Part shown: positions 26,463 to 35,770 of the stretch, piece after piece
How positions within the stretch are numbered: position 1 is the stretch's first letter
Layout of the letters: every line of letters begins with the position of its first letter
Source of the DNA: Bacteroides sp. UBA1317
GTDB lineage: Bacteria; Bacteroidota; Bacteroidia; Bacteroidales; Bacteroidaceae
Assembly: GCA_002307035.1 (NCBI GenBank)
Contig: DBTL01000137.1
Span: 1 to 64,000 of the forward strand
Direction: 5' to 3'
Length of the DNA: 64,000 nucleotides
Notes under the pieces: model-generated
What the model was told of the DNA's origin: nothing
The model's input: only the letters and a program-made list of their open reading frames with translations
Databases searched by the model: none
Program-made: the position numbers and the translations under genes

Positions 26463-28502
26463 ATGGATAAAAAGTTCAAAAGGACAACCGTCACTTCGGC
26501 ATTACCTTATGCCAACGGCCCTGTTCATATTGGCCATTTGGCCGGCGTTTATGTGCCTGCCGACATTTATGTGCGCTACTTACGTTTAAAAAAAGAAGAT
26601 GTGTTATTCATCGGAGGATCCGATGAACACGGAGTACCTATTACTATTCGGGCTAAAAAAGAAGGAGTTACTCCCCAAGATATAGTCGATCGTTATCACA
26701 CTCTGATAAAGAAATCATTCGAGGAATTCGGTATCTCTTTCGACATCTATTCTCGCACGACTTCACAAACGCACCATAAGCTGGCTTCGGACTTTTTCCG
26801 TACATTATATGACAAAGGTGACTTTCTGGAAAAGACTTCAGAACAATATTATGATGAGGAGGCTCACCAGTTTCTGGCCGACCGCTACATCACGGGCGAA
26901 TGCCCACATTGCCACTCAGAGGGTGCCTATGGCGACCAATGTGAGAAATGTGGCACCTCTCTCTCTCCTACAGACTTAATCAACCCCAAAAGCACCATCA
27001 GCGGCAGCAAGCCGGTGATGAAAGAGACAAAGCACTGGTATCTACCTCTCGACAAGCATGAAGCATGGTTGCGTAAATGGATATTGGAAGATCACAAAGA
27101 GTGGAGACCAAATGTTTACGGACAGTGCAAAAGCTGGTTGGATATGGGATTGCAACCTCGTGCCGTAAGCCGTGATCTCGATTGGGGAATTCCCGTTCCT
27201 GTAGAAGGTGCTGAAGGTAAAGTGCTTTATGTGTGGTTTGATGCTCCGATAGGTTACATCTCCAATACGAAAGAACTCCTGCCGGATAGTTGGGAGACTT
27301 GGTGGAAAGACCCCGAAACACGCCTCGTTCACTTCATCGGTAAAGACAATATTGTATTTCACTGCATTGTTTTCCCTGCCATGCTGAAAGCTGAAGGGAG
27401 TTACATTCTACCGGACAATGTACCAAGCAACGAATTCTTAAATCTGGAAGGAGATAAGATCTCTACTTCACGCAACTGGGCTGTCTGGTTGCATGAATAT
27501 CTGGAAGATTTCCCCGGCAAACAAGACGTGCTTCGTTATGTACTTACAGCGAACGCTCCCGAGACGAAGGATAACGACTTTACCTGGAAGGATTTCCAAG
27601 CCCGTAACAATAATGAGTTGGTTGCTGTCTATGGTAATTTCGTTAATCGTGCGATGGTACTTACTCAGAAATATTTCGATGGCAAGGTGCCTGCTATGGG
27701 AGAACTGACCGACTATGATCAGGAGACATTCAAAGAGTTTGTAAACGTGAAAGCCGAAGTAGAGAAGCTGCTCAATGCTTTCAAGTTCCGTGATGCACAA
27801 AAAGAGGCAATGAACCTTGCCCGCATCGGAAACAAATATCTGGCAGACACAGAACCTTGGAAGTTAGCTAAAACAGACATGGGCCGTGTCGCTACGATCT
27901 TAAACATCAGTTTACAGTTAGTGGCAAACTTAGCTATTGCATTCGATCCGTTCTTGCCTTTCAGTTCAGCAAAGCTTCGCAAGATGATCAACATGAAGAG
28001 CTTCGAGTGGACGGAATTGGGACAGATTGATTTACTGCCGGCCGCACACATATTGAACGAACCTGAATTACTTTTCGAGAAGATAGAAGATAGCACAATA
28101 GAGGCTCAAGTACAGAAATTGCTGGACACAAAGAAAGCAAACGAGGAGGCTAACTATAAAGCTAAGCCAATACGTGCCAATATTGAGTTCGATGATTTCA
28201 CCAAGCTCGATATCCGTGTAGGTACTGTTCTAGAATGTACAAAGGTACCTAAGGCCGACAAACTACTTCAATTCAAAATAGAAGATGGACTGGAACAACG
28301 AACAATCGTTTCAGGCATTGCCCAACACTACAAACCCGAAGAATTGGTAGGCAAACAGGTATGCTTTATAGCCAACCTCGCACCTCGCAAGCTTAAAGGT
28401 ATTGTCAGTGAAGGAATGATTCTTTCTGCCGAGAATAATGATGGCAGTCTGGCTGTTGTGATGCCGGGAAAAGAAGTAAAGCCGGGTAGCGAAGTGAAAT
28501 AA
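26463..28502 (+). CDS. metG: Methionyl-tRNA synthetase
   Basis: Charges tRNA-Met with methionine in the cytoplasm. The class I HIGH motif is seen in [12 protein letters not shown]. The KMSKS loop appears as KISTSRN. A zinc knuckle is formed by CPHCHS and CEKCG (about residues 145-165). The C-terminal 110 residues ([19 protein letters not shown] onward) form an EMAP/Trbp-like OB-fold that binds tRNA. The length of 679 equals the usual dimeric, OB-fused form. It is followed by a flippase gene 28 bases later and may share its transcript. Confidence 0.98.
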   Translation: MDKKFKRTTVTSALPYANGPVHIGHLAGVYVPADIYVRYLRLKKEDVLFIGGSDEHGVPITIRAKKEGVTPQDIVDRYHTLIKKSFEEFGISFDIYSRTTSQTHHKLASDFFRTLYDKGDFLEKTSEQYYDEEAHQFLADRYITGECPHCHSEGAYGDQCEKCGTSLSPTDLINPKSTISGSKPVMKETKHWYLPLDKHEAWLRKWILEDHKEWRPNVYGQCKSWLDMGLQPRAVSRDLDWGIPVPVEGAEGKVLYVWFDAPIGYISNTKELLPDSWETWWKDPETRLVHFIGKDNIVFHCIVFPAMLKAEGSYILPDNVPSNEFLNLEGDKISTSRNWAVWLHEYLEDFPGKQDVLRYVLTANAPETKDNDFTWKDFQARNNNELVAVYGNFVNRAMVLTQKYFDGKVPAMGELTDYDQETFKEFVNVKAEVEKLLNAFKFRDAQKEAMNLARIGNKYLADTEPWKLAKTDMGRVATILNISLQLVANLAIAFDPFLPFSSAKLRKMINMKSFEWTELGQIDLLPAAHILNEPELLFEKIEDSTIEAQVQKLLDTKKANEEANYKAKPIRANIEFDDFTKLDIRVGTVLECTKVPKADKLLQFKIEDGLEQRTIVSGIAQHYKPEELVGKQVCFIANLAPRKLKGIVSEGMILSAENNDGSLAVVMPGKEVKPGSEVK

Positions 28503-28530
28503 GACTGCCCGATCACGCATAAAACAAGAA

Positions 28531-29970
28531 ATGAAAGAGCAATCGCTAAAACAAAAAACAGTCGGAGCTCTGCTCTGGAACTTGCTGGACCGTATGGGGC
28601 AGCAAGTTTTGCTGTTTATTGTCGGCATTATAGTGGCCAATATTCTTTCTGTAGAAGATTATGCTTTGGTAGGAATGTTGGCCATCTTCACCGCAGTAGC
28701 CAATATAGTGCTAGATAGTGGATTTAGCGCTGCATTGATACAAAAGAAAGAAACGACCGAGCGCGATTTCAGTTCTGTTTTTTGGTTTAACTTAGGCATC
28801 AGTGTCCTACTTTACTTATTACTGATCGCTGTTTCTCCATTCATTTCCCGCTTCTTCTCACAGCCCAAACTCACGGAATTGGCTGCTGTCATCTTCCTGG
28901 CATTGCCCATCAACTCTTTAGCTATCATTCAAACAACCATCCTCACAAAGGAAGTCCGCTTCAAAGCTTTAGCTAAAGCTAATTTACTCTCTATGATGAT
29001 CTCGGGGATTGCCTCTTTAGGCATGGCTTATTCCGGATGGGGAGTCTGGACTTTAGCCTTGCAACCGGTGATACTCTCCATCACCCGTACTTTGCTTTTA
29101 TGGATACAAAGCACATGGTATCCCAAACGAATATTTAGCGTTCAGGCCGTCAGAGAGTTGTTTCGCTTTGCATCCAGCTTACTCATAGCGAGCCTCATCA
29201 ACACTTGTTTCTTAAATATCTATTCCGTCATCATAGGAAGGCTTTATCCGGTAAAACAACTGGGATATTACACCCAGGGAAACAAGATGTGCGACATGGG
29301 GGTAAGTATGCTCTATGGAAGCATACAAAATGCAACCTACCCAATATTCAGTAGCATACAAGACGAGAAAGAACGCTTGATAAGAGCGTATCGAAAGACG
29401 ATCCGATTCACGGCATTTATAACTTTCCCCGTCATGGCGGGACTTGTTGTCATTGCCCGTCCGGTGATAGAAATGTTGCTGAAAGAGGAATGGTGGCCTG
29501 CGATTCCATTCTTCCAATTACTTTGTGCCGGAGGATGTTTCACGATTCTCACAGCCATCAACAACAACTTTATCAAAGTAAGCGGGCGCTCAGATGGTAT
29601 ATTGAAATTGGAATACTTCAAGATCATAATTACCATCCTTGTTTTGGCATTAACGTACAACAGACCAGTGCTTATCATGGTTGCCGGACTAGTTGCCGCC
29701 CGAGCACTTGTATACTTTATCAACATGATTTATACAGCACGCTATACCGGTTATAAAATAGGGATGCAATTCCGTGATTTACTACCCTATTTACTCCTTT
29801 CGGGTGCGATGATTGCTTTCATCCTGCCGATAAGTCACTACATAAACCTGAATTGGATGCTAATGAGCGTACAGATAGTCGCCGGAATCACTATCTACAT
29901 CACACTCGCTTACGTCACCGGTTCCAAAATACTGAAAGAGTCTATTGAGTTGCTATTGAAAAAGAGGTAG
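28531..29970 (+). CDS. Polysaccharide flippase, Wzx/WzxC-like (PST/MATE-type)
   Basis: Flips lipid-linked glycans across the inner membrane. About 12 to 14 hydrophobic segments span the whole 479 residues. The N-terminal WNLLDRMGQQ and SVEDYALVGMLAIF, and the GFSAALIQKKETTERDFSSVFW segment, are characteristic of this flippase family. It sits between metG and a GT2 gene (7-base gap) at the edge of the nonulosonic acid locus, so it is the likely exporter of that glycan. No polymerase (Wzy) partner is seen in the window. Confidence 0.87.
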   Translation: MKEQSLKQKTVGALLWNLLDRMGQQVLLFIVGIIVANILSVEDYALVGMLAIFTAVANIVLDSGFSAALIQKKETTERDFSSVFWFNLGISVLLYLLLIAVSPFISRFFSQPKLTELAAVIFLALPINSLAIIQTTILTKEVRFKALAKANLLSMMISGIASLGMAYSGWGVWTLALQPVILSITRTLLLWIQSTWYPKRIFSVQAVRELFRFASSLLIASLINTCFLNIYSVIIGRLYPVKQLGYYTQGNKMCDMGVSMLYGSIQNATYPIFSSIQDEKERLIRAYRKTIRFTAFITFPVMAGLVVIARPVIEMLLKEEWWPAIPFFQLLCAGGCFTILTAINNNFIKVSGRSDGILKLEYFKIIITILVLALTYNRPVLIMVAGLVAARALVYFINMIYTARYTGYKIGMQFRDLLPYLLLSGAMIAFILPISHYINLNWMLMSVQIVAGITIYITLAYVTGSKILKESIELLLKKR

Positions 29971-29977
29971 AAAAAGA

Positions 29978-30973
29978 ATGATGGAAAAAGAGATAAAAGT
30001 CAGTGTACTGATGCTCACTTACAATCAGGAGCGATACATCAATGAAGCGATTCGTAGTGTCATGTTGCAGCAGACGGATTTCTCCTTCGAACTGGTCATA
30101 GGAAATGATGCTAGTACCGACGAGACAGGCGCCATCTGCCGTACCTGGCAAGATAACTATCCCAAACAGATTGTACTTCTGAACAGGGAACAAAACCTGG
30201 GACTTCAGCAAAACTTCATTCAGTCGTACGCTCATTGTCGCGGAGAGTATGTTGCCATCTGCGAAGGAGACGACTTCTGGACGAACAAACACAAACTACA
30301 AAAGCAGGCAAACTTTCTGGATGCACATCCCGATTACTCTACCTGCTTTCATCGCGTGATCAATTACTACGAAGACAATGGCACCAAAAGTCTTAGCAAT
30401 GGCGGACAAAAAGAAGAGACCAATATTGTTGACCTAGCGCGAAGTAACTACATATCAAACGTGGCAGCCATGTTTCGACGGGGCTTATTCGGAGAACTGC
30501 CCGAATGGTTTGCAAGAGTCAGCACTTACGACTATGCCATTCATCTACTCAATGCACAATACGGGAAGATATACTATATGAAAACCCCGATGGCTGTTTA
30601 CCGTCAGCACAGAAGAGCCATCTGGAGTGAAGCCGGAACAGACAAGAAGTTGAACATCTCGCTACAGATAAGAGAGCTATTAATGGCTTACTTCACTGAG
30701 AACAAAGAGGTGTACGACGCATTAAGAAATGCTTCAGCCGCTATTGCATTCAGCCTAATTCGCTATTATCGCTCTGCCAACAATGAGAAGATGGTTAGCG
30801 AAACAGAAAAGCGCATTCTACACTACTTCCCCGAATGGAATGTGGAGGATCTAAGAACAAGAATTACTCTTCCCCCTTTGAGCACTAAGCAAAAGATGAA
30901 GAAATACGGCATGGCGTTCCTAAAACAAGGGAGGGCATTGGTATCAAGATTCATCCCACTGCCAAGAATCTAA
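29978..30973 (+). CDS. Glycosyltransferase, GT2 family
   Basis: Transfers a sugar from a nucleotide donor to a lipid-linked acceptor at the cytoplasmic face. The GT-A fold is shown by SVLMLTYNQERYINEAIRSV at the start, IGNDASTDET (donor binding) and CEGDDFW around residue 95, which supplies the metal-binding acidic motif. The length of 331 is typical. The C-terminal part (AFSLIRYYRSANNEK onward) is helical. It follows the flippase by 7 bases and ends facing the nonulosonic acid operon. Donor and acceptor are unknown. Confidence 0.88.
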   Translation: MMEKEIKVSVLMLTYNQERYINEAIRSVMLQQTDFSFELVIGNDASTDETGAICRTWQDNYPKQIVLLNREQNLGLQQNFIQSYAHCRGEYVAICEGDDFWTNKHKLQKQANFLDAHPDYSTCFHRVINYYEDNGTKSLSNGGQKEETNIVDLARSNYISNVAAMFRRGLFGELPEWFARVSTYDYAIHLLNAQYGKIYYMKTPMAVYRQHRRAIWSEAGTDKKLNISLQIRELLMAYFTENKEVYDALRNASAAIAFSLIRYYRSANNEKMVSETEKRILHYFPEWNVEDLRTRITLPPLSTKQKMKKYGMAFLKQGRALVSRFIPLPRI

Positions 30974-31120
30974 AGAGATTCTTCTTATCTTCAAAAAATG
31001 CCCAAGGTAGTATCGTATGATTAATAGCATACAAGTAGCCATCTTTGAGGTTGTTTTTGTCAAGTGCAAGTTTATAAAGGATTAACAGAAAGAGAGAGAA
31101 AAACTTCCCACCTAGATGTT

Positions 31121-31248
31121 TTTTCAAAAGACGGTTTCGTTTTTCAAAAGTGCAACCGTCCTTTTGCCAAAGAGAAACCGTCTCTTTACCCAACTGAACG
31201 GTTCTCTTGCCCCAATTATCGGCAGGAGTTTGCCAAAAACAGTCCTCT
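31121..31248. repeat. Degenerate tandem repeat, about six units of 20-24 bp
   Basis: Units begin near 31121, 31141, 31162, 31183, 31204 and 31228 with TTTTCAAAAG or TTTTGCCAAAG-like heads. The cores alternate in orientation: GACGGTTTC at 31130-31138, and its exact inverse GAAACCGTC at 31174-31182. Further variants are AACCGTCC and GAACGGTTC. Confidence 0.6.
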
Positions 31249-31279
31249 TTTAGGCCCCCGAAGCCGTATATCCATAAAA

Positions 31280-31307
31280 AAAGAGGGAAGCTTCCACTCC
31301 TCTCTTT
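31280..31307. terminator. Possible bidirectional terminator between convergent operons
   Basis: AAAGAGGGA (31280-31288) pairs with TCCTCTCTTT (31298-31307) with one bulge. A-rich and T-rich flanks lie on the two sides. It fits the convergent arrangement, but the stem is imperfect. Confidence 0.45.
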
Positions 31308-31498
31308 CTATCGCATTCTAAATTGAATATACTTTATGATTACATTGACAAAGATAATACTTGAAACAGACAAAGTCAAGTAAAAGAGGCCTAAATTTAG
31401 TGTTGGAAAGCAAAATAAGTCAGGCTGATCCATCTAAACAAGTGCACTGCTTGTGCTACTTCTTCTGAGAAAGCAATAAGATTCATCTCTGTCTTAAC

Positions 31499-32227
31499 CT
31501 AATCTGAAACATTTGGGAAAGAAGTGCTAATGCCATCTCTCTTTTTGGATGAGAGAAGCAAATACTCAGCGTATTGCCAATCTTCAGGAGTGTCCAAGTC
31601 AATGCTGGCCGATTGCGGCATTACATACTTCCTGTTCTTAGTAAATGCAGAAAGATGTTTCTCCTTCAAAGCTGCCACACTCATCACATATACAGCACCA
31701 TTATACTCATATACAACCGGACAATCTTGTCGGCGGGTAAAGTTCCCCTCCAACACATGCTTCAAAAAGCCTTCTTCATTCTCCTGAAACATCACATAAT
31801 ATGGATTCGTCTTTGCCTCAGCGACAGAAACAACCATATCACAATCGGGAGTATAAAGTTGCATCGCCTCACGTACATGCTCAGACGTACGAAAAGGTGA
31901 AGTAGGTTGGAGAAGTACCACAACATCGTAAGAGCGTCCCCTCTGCTCGAAGAAATCCAATGCATGCAAAATAACTTCATAAGAGCCGGAGCCATCTTGT
32001 GCTAATGCATCCGGACGACGAAAAGGTACTGCCAAGCCATACTCTTCTACAACCTTAATAATTTCATCATCATCCGTACTCACACAGATATCCTCGTCTG
32101 AAGATGCCACAGAACGTGCCGCATCTATTGCGTAGCACACCAACGGTTTGCCATCCAGCAGTTTGATGTTTTTATGAGGGATCCCTTTAGAACCACCACG
32201 GGCCGGAATCAAAAACAGAACTTTCAC
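31499..32227 (-). CDS. legF: CMP-nonulosonic acid synthetase (NeuA/LegF-type cytidylyltransferase)
   Basis: Activates a nonulosonic acid with CTP to give the CMP-sugar used by transferases. The nucleotide loop IPARGGSKGIPHKN opens the protein. STDDDEI, LLQPTSPFRT and the C-terminal SIDLDTPEDW are the other family segments. The length of 242 is typical of NeuA, PseF or LegF. The gene is last in the operon. The LegB and LegC genes in the same operon favour legionaminic acid over sialic acid. The protein alone could equally be called NeuA. Confidence 0.85.
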   Translation of the reverse strand: MKVLFLIPARGGSKGIPHKNIKLLDGKPLVCYAIDAARSVASSDEDICVSTDDDEIIKVVEEYGLAVPFRRPDALAQDGSGSYEVILHALDFFEQRGRSYDVVVLLQPTSPFRTSEHVREAMQLYTPDCDMVVSVAEAKTNPYYVMFQENEEGFLKHVLEGNFTRRQDCPVVYEYNGAVYVMSVAALKEKHLSAFTKNRKYVMPQSASIDLDTPEDWQYAEYLLLSSKKRDGISTSFPNVSD

Positions 32228-32257
32228 TCTTTCACATTTAATGATTAAACAACCTCT

Positions 32258-33298
32258 TTATTGCTTCACATACTTAATAAACTCTTGCGCCTTCTTATAG
32301 TCTTCCGGCTTACCAATATCTATCCAGTAACCCACTATCGGAAAGTAAGTGACGCGCTTTCCGCCGGCAATCAGCTTCTGCATTAAGTCAGTAGCATCGC
32401 AATGTTCGTTTTCCTCTAACTCTTCAAGTATTCTCCGTTTTATCAGATAGATACCTCCGTTAGAATAATAAGTAAAGGTCGGTTTTTCCTCAAAGGAACG
32501 GATCAGTTCGCCCGACGTTTGCATCACAGCATAGGGTACAGTAATATTATAAGGAATAGATGCCACCGCCATATCAGCGTTGCTTTCACAAAAATGAATA
32601 TAGAACTCTTCCAAATCAATATTCGTAAAAAGGTCTGAGTTCATGACCAGCACTGCATCGTTGGTAAAGTGATGAATAGTACTCACTGCCCCCAGTGTAC
32701 CCAGCGGACGAGATTCATCTACATAACGGATATCGATTCCTCTATCAGACCCATCTCCGAAGTATTCTTTTATCTGCTCTCCCAAATAACGCACTGAAAT
32801 GGTAATGTTCTCAATGCCATAACTCTGCATTCGATCAATGTTATACTCCACAATCGGTTTCCCCCCTAACGGAAGCAGAGGCTTAGGCATCGTATCAGTC
32901 AACGGACGAAGGCGTTCGCCCCGACCTCCTGCCATAACAACAGCGTCAACGGGCAACAATCCATGATTTTTTTGCAAATCAATCAGTTTAATAATCTTCC
33001 CTTCAGCAGAAAGATAAGGAACCATACGAATGCCCAATTCTTTTAATGTACGTATATACTTGGGTGCATTATTGCTATCATCAATATAACGAAAAGATTT
33101 AAGACAGACAGAATAGATCGTATCATCCATGGAACTCCCGTTTATCAGGCCACGACGAATATCTCCATCGGTCAATGAGCCTACAACCTTATTGTTTTCA
33201 TCCACAACAAAAAGAGTGAATGATTGCGTCATATTCAACTTCTTCAACGCATCCATCAGGGTAGCGTTCTGCCGTATCAGGTAATTTTCTATATTCAT
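32258..33298 (-). CDS. ptmE: Nucleotidyltransferase with N-terminal CBS pair (PtmE-like)
   Basis: In Campylobacter, PtmE makes the GDP-glucosamine precursor that enters the legionaminic acid pathway; the same role is inferred here. Residues 1 to about 115 form two CBS domains (SFTLFVVDENNKVVGSLTDGDIRRGL). A nucleotidyltransferase domain follows with VVMAGGRGERLRPLTDTMPKPLLPLGGKP, MNSDLFTNID and GYWIDIGKPEDY. The length of 346 fits. It overlaps the LegG gene by 4 bases and lies 30 bases before legF. The base used (GDP, UDP or other) cannot be read from sequence. Confidence 0.82.
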   Translation of the reverse strand: MNIENYLIRQNATLMDALKKLNMTQSFTLFVVDENNKVVGSLTDGDIRRGLINGSSMDDTIYSVCLKSFRYIDDSNNAPKYIRTLKELGIRMVPYLSAEGKIIKLIDLQKNHGLLPVDAVVMAGGRGERLRPLTDTMPKPLLPLGGKPIVEYNIDRMQSYGIENITISVRYLGEQIKEYFGDGSDRGIDIRYVDESRPLGTLGAVSTIHHFTNDAVLVMNSDLFTNIDLEEFYIHFCESNADMAVASIPYNITVPYAVMQTSGELIRSFEEKPTFTYYSNGGIYLIKRRILEELEENEHCDATDLMQKLIAGGKRVTYFPIVGYWIDIGKPEDYKKAQEFIKYVKQ

Positions 33299-34443
33299 GG
33301 CAAATCGTAGAAATGTTTTTTAATAACTCCTTCCAATGGATAAGTACGAATGATCTCAAATATTCGGTGTACTGTATCTGGTTGTTCATAAGGATTCTCT
33401 GTCTGGGCAGCTTGTTTGCGGAAGGTCGGTGAATCTGCTGTTTGCAAAGCCATGCGAATATCCTCGGGAGCACAATCAATTACGCTATTGGCTCTTAATC
33501 GACCTTTCTGGCGATCACCGATGTTCACTGTAGGAATGCCAAAAGAAGGTGCCTCTACAATACCACTGGAAGAGTTGCCAACAACAACATCCACATATTG
33601 CAGAGCTGATAAATAGCGCAAATAGCCTAAAGAAGTAAAAGCCACCGCTTTTTCGGGATGAGCCGAAACGTATTCATCAATCATGGAGATGATTATACGG
33701 CCATCAGAATCAGAATTTGGTTTCGTGAAAATCAAGTAGGCATCCGTCTCATCCACCGCCTGAAGCAACGCTTCAAATTGCACCTTTGCCGTTTGATGCT
33801 CCAGTGTTACCGGATGATAAGTAATCAAGAAGTTCTTCTCTCCAAGCTGGAAATGAATACTTTCTTCAAAAGCCTTTCTATCAAGCAACGATAGATGGCG
33901 AATGTTATCTAATCCGATGCCACCAACATTGAACACCGTAGAAGGGTCTTCACCCAGTTGGATCACTCGTTTCCGATACGTCTCCGTACTGGTGAAATGC
34001 AGATGGCTCATTTTGGTTATGGAGTGACGAATTGCATCATCATAAGCTCCTTCCGTCACATCGCCACCAGAGATGTGCGCTACCGGTATCTGAAAGAACA
34101 GTGCAGAAGCTACAGCACCCAACATCTCATAGCGGTCTCCCAGAACCACAATCAAATCAGGTTTTAAGTCGTCGTAAGCATCAGCAAAACCAATTACTCC
34201 TAATCCCAATGACTTCACTACGGAAGTTGACGTATCCGCAGAAAGTAACATCTCAACCTTCTTGTTGATGACAAAGCCGTCGCTCTCTATCTCGCGAAAG
34301 GTAAGGCCAAATTCGGGAGAGAGATGCATATTCGTTGCAACAATCTGCAACTCAAGAGTGGGATCTTCCTGAATGTTTTTCATCAATCTACTCAACAAGC
34401 CATATTCGGCCCGGGTCCCTGTAACGACACAAATCTTACGCAT
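33295..34443 (-). CDS. legG: UDP/GDP-sugar 2-epimerase, hydrolysing (NeuC/LegG-type)
   Basis: Inverts C2 and releases the nucleotide to give the free hexose that the synthase condenses with phosphoenolpyruvate. Family segments are VVTGTRAEYGLL, VLGDRYEMLGAV, HISGGDVTEGAYDDAIRHS and VGNSSSGIVEAPSFG. The length of 382 is normal for NeuC or LegG. It lies 11 bases after legI and overlaps the ptmE-like gene by 4 bases. Assignment to LegG rather than NeuC depends on the LegB and LegC neighbours. Confidence 0.88.
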   Translation of the reverse strand: MRKICVVTGTRAEYGLLSRLMKNIQEDPTLELQIVATNMHLSPEFGLTFREIESDGFVINKKVEMLLSADTSTSVVKSLGLGVIGFADAYDDLKPDLIVVLGDRYEMLGAVASALFFQIPVAHISGGDVTEGAYDDAIRHSITKMSHLHFTSTETYRKRVIQLGEDPSTVFNVGGIGLDNIRHLSLLDRKAFEESIHFQLGEKNFLITYHPVTLEHQTAKVQFEALLQAVDETDAYLIFTKPNSDSDGRIIISMIDEYVSAHPEKAVAFTSLGYLRYLSALQYVDVVVGNSSSGIVEAPSFGIPTVNIGDRQKGRLRANSVIDCAPEDIRMALQTADSPTFRKQAAQTENPYEQPDTVHRIFEIIRTYPLEGVIKKHFYDLP

Positions 34444-34454
34444 AAGTTTGAAAG

Positions 34455-35459
34455 CTAAAGTTCTATTAATTCATCTTCTTTAAAATCATGAGGGGCTACT
34501 CCTCCAACAATATCATCCCAGCACATTGGAGATATTCCATTCCCGGGACGCTTCACAGTCATATTTTCTTCAGTGAAGAGCTCCCCTTTCTTTATGTCGC
34601 AGGCAGCGATCAAGCTCTTACGGGCTACGATCATGTTCTTTCCTTCTGAAGCAGAAACTCTTTTTATGCTACTTCCCAAAGCCTCTTCTATATGACGAAT
34701 AGAAGAAACCATCTGCTTCAGTTCATCCGGTTCCAGAGACGCCTTATGGTCAGGACCCGGTAGATTTTTGTCCAGTGTGAAATGCTTTTCTATCACCGTA
34801 GCGCCCAGAGCCACTGCTGCCAGGGAAACTTCAATGCCACGTGTATGATCGGAATACCCAACCTTTACGCCAAAGCATTCAGCAAGTGTCTTCATAGCCA
34901 ACAGATTCACATCCCCATAAGGAGTAGGATATTCTGTATTGCAATGCAACAAAGTTACTTGCTCACGTGCAAGTCCTTCTTTTTCCAGCACAAGCAAAGC
35001 ATTTTCAATATCAGCCAACCCGCACATACCCGTTGACAAAATAACGGGACGCCCCAAACGAGCTATTTTTCTTAAATACGGAAGGTTTGTTATCTCTCCC
35101 GAAGGAATTTTATAATAATCCATATCCAATTCCTCGAGCACATCTATCGAGAGGAGATCGAAAGGAGTAGATAAGAACTTAATGCCTACTTCATCGCAGT
35201 AAGTCTTCAGTGGCTTATAATCTGTCAACGGAAGATGGATCGCACGACACATGTCAAGCTGTGATTCCTCTTTCTTCGTTGTTCCTAATTGATATTCGGC
35301 CTTAGGCGCATAACGCGAGATCACCATTTCCGGACATGCTGTCTGAAACTTCACATAATCGGCACCAGCCTCTTTAGCTGCTACCACCAACTGTCTGGCC
35401 AATTCATAATTACCATTATGATTGACCCCAGCCTCAGCAATAATAATAACTTTACTCAT
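34455..35459 (-). CDS. legI: Nonulosonic acid synthase (NeuB/LegI-type)
   Basis: Condenses phosphoenolpyruvate with a 6-deoxy (or N-acetyl) hexosamine derivative to form the nine-carbon acid. The TIM-barrel shows AEAGVNHNG, STPFDLLSID, KIPSGEITN, GYSDHT and EKHFTLDKNLPGPDH. The last 60 residues form an antifreeze-like SAF domain. The length of 334 is typical of LegI and NeuB (PseI is often a little longer). It overlaps the HAD gene by an ATGA. Distinguishing LegI from NeuB rests on the operon. Confidence 0.9.
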   Translation of the reverse strand: MSKVIIIAEAGVNHNGNYELARQLVVAAKEAGADYVKFQTACPEMVISRYAPKAEYQLGTTKKEESQLDMCRAIHLPLTDYKPLKTYCDEVGIKFLSTPFDLLSIDVLEELDMDYYKIPSGEITNLPYLRKIARLGRPVILSTGMCGLADIENALLVLEKEGLAREQVTLLHCNTEYPTPYGDVNLLAMKTLAECFGVKVGYSDHTRGIEVSLAAVALGATVIEKHFTLDKNLPGPDHKASLEPDELKQMVSSIRHIEEALGSSIKRVSASEGKNMIVARKSLIAACDIKKGELFTEENMTVKRPGNGISPMCWDDIVGGVAPHDFKEDELIEL

Positions 35460-35770
35460 TTCTTTGCATTCAACTGATCCATTATCTCTTTCCAGTTATC
35501 TTCAAAGTGCATCGCCCGATCGTCAATCCAAACATCACCAATAGGTTTACCCATCATCAGTTGATGATATTTCACCCCATGATCTTTCAACCAGGCTGTT
35601 GTCATCTCAAATTCCATCCAAGTACGAGCAGAATAGATAATGATGGTATGCCCGCTATCGTAAAGACGATTGATGGATTCAACAGCGTTCTCCTTCGGCT
35701 GGGCCAGACAACGGCTATAAGTTCTCTCCTCGGTACAAATCGTACCATCCATATCAATGATTATCTGCAT
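35456..35770 (-). CDS. Small HAD-superfamily phosphatase of the nonulosonic acid operon
   Basis: A 104-residue HAD-like protein with all four motifs: IDMDGTICTE (nucleophile Asp), IIYSART (Ser), MGKPIGD (Lys) and DVWIDDRA (acidic pair). It has no cap domain to speak of, so small or accessible substrates are likely. It overlaps the ATP-grasp gene by 17 bases and legI by 4, implying coupled expression. Legionaminic acid synthases release unphosphorylated product, so its role is unclear. A tailoring intermediate made with the ATP-grasp protein is one idea. Confidence 0.8.
   Translation of the reverse strand: MQIIIDMDGTICTEERTYSRCLAQPKENAVESINRLYDSGHTIIIYSARTWMEFEMTTAWLKDHGVKYHQLMMGKPIGDVWIDDRAMHFEDNWKEIMDQLNAKK

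Larger units (their letters stand above)
30974..31498. other. Convergent spacer between GT2 and the nonulosonic acid operon
   Basis: No convincing gene in 525 bp. It contains a degenerate tandem repeat (31121-31248) and a possible bidirectional terminator (31280-31307). A minus-strand TATCTTTG (31349-31356) has no clear gene to drive. Short open frames across the repeat are low-complexity. Confidence 0.5.

Noticed and set aside
30951..31193. Minus-strand 80-codon frame across the tandem repeat
   Set aside because: It is low-complexity translation of repeat units and overlaps the 3' end of the GT2 gene.
31121..31248. CRISPR array
   Set aside because: Units are only 20-24 bp, degenerate and contiguous, with no spacers and no cas genes.
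31064..31321. Plus-strand 85-codon frame across the same repeat
   Set aside because: Same reason: repeat-derived, no recognisable domain, no promoter box.
31499..35459. Sialic acid (NeuABC) pathway
   Set aside because: NeuA-, NeuB- and NeuC-like proteins are present, but LegB, LegC and a PtmE-like protein in the same operon point to a legionaminic-type sugar.
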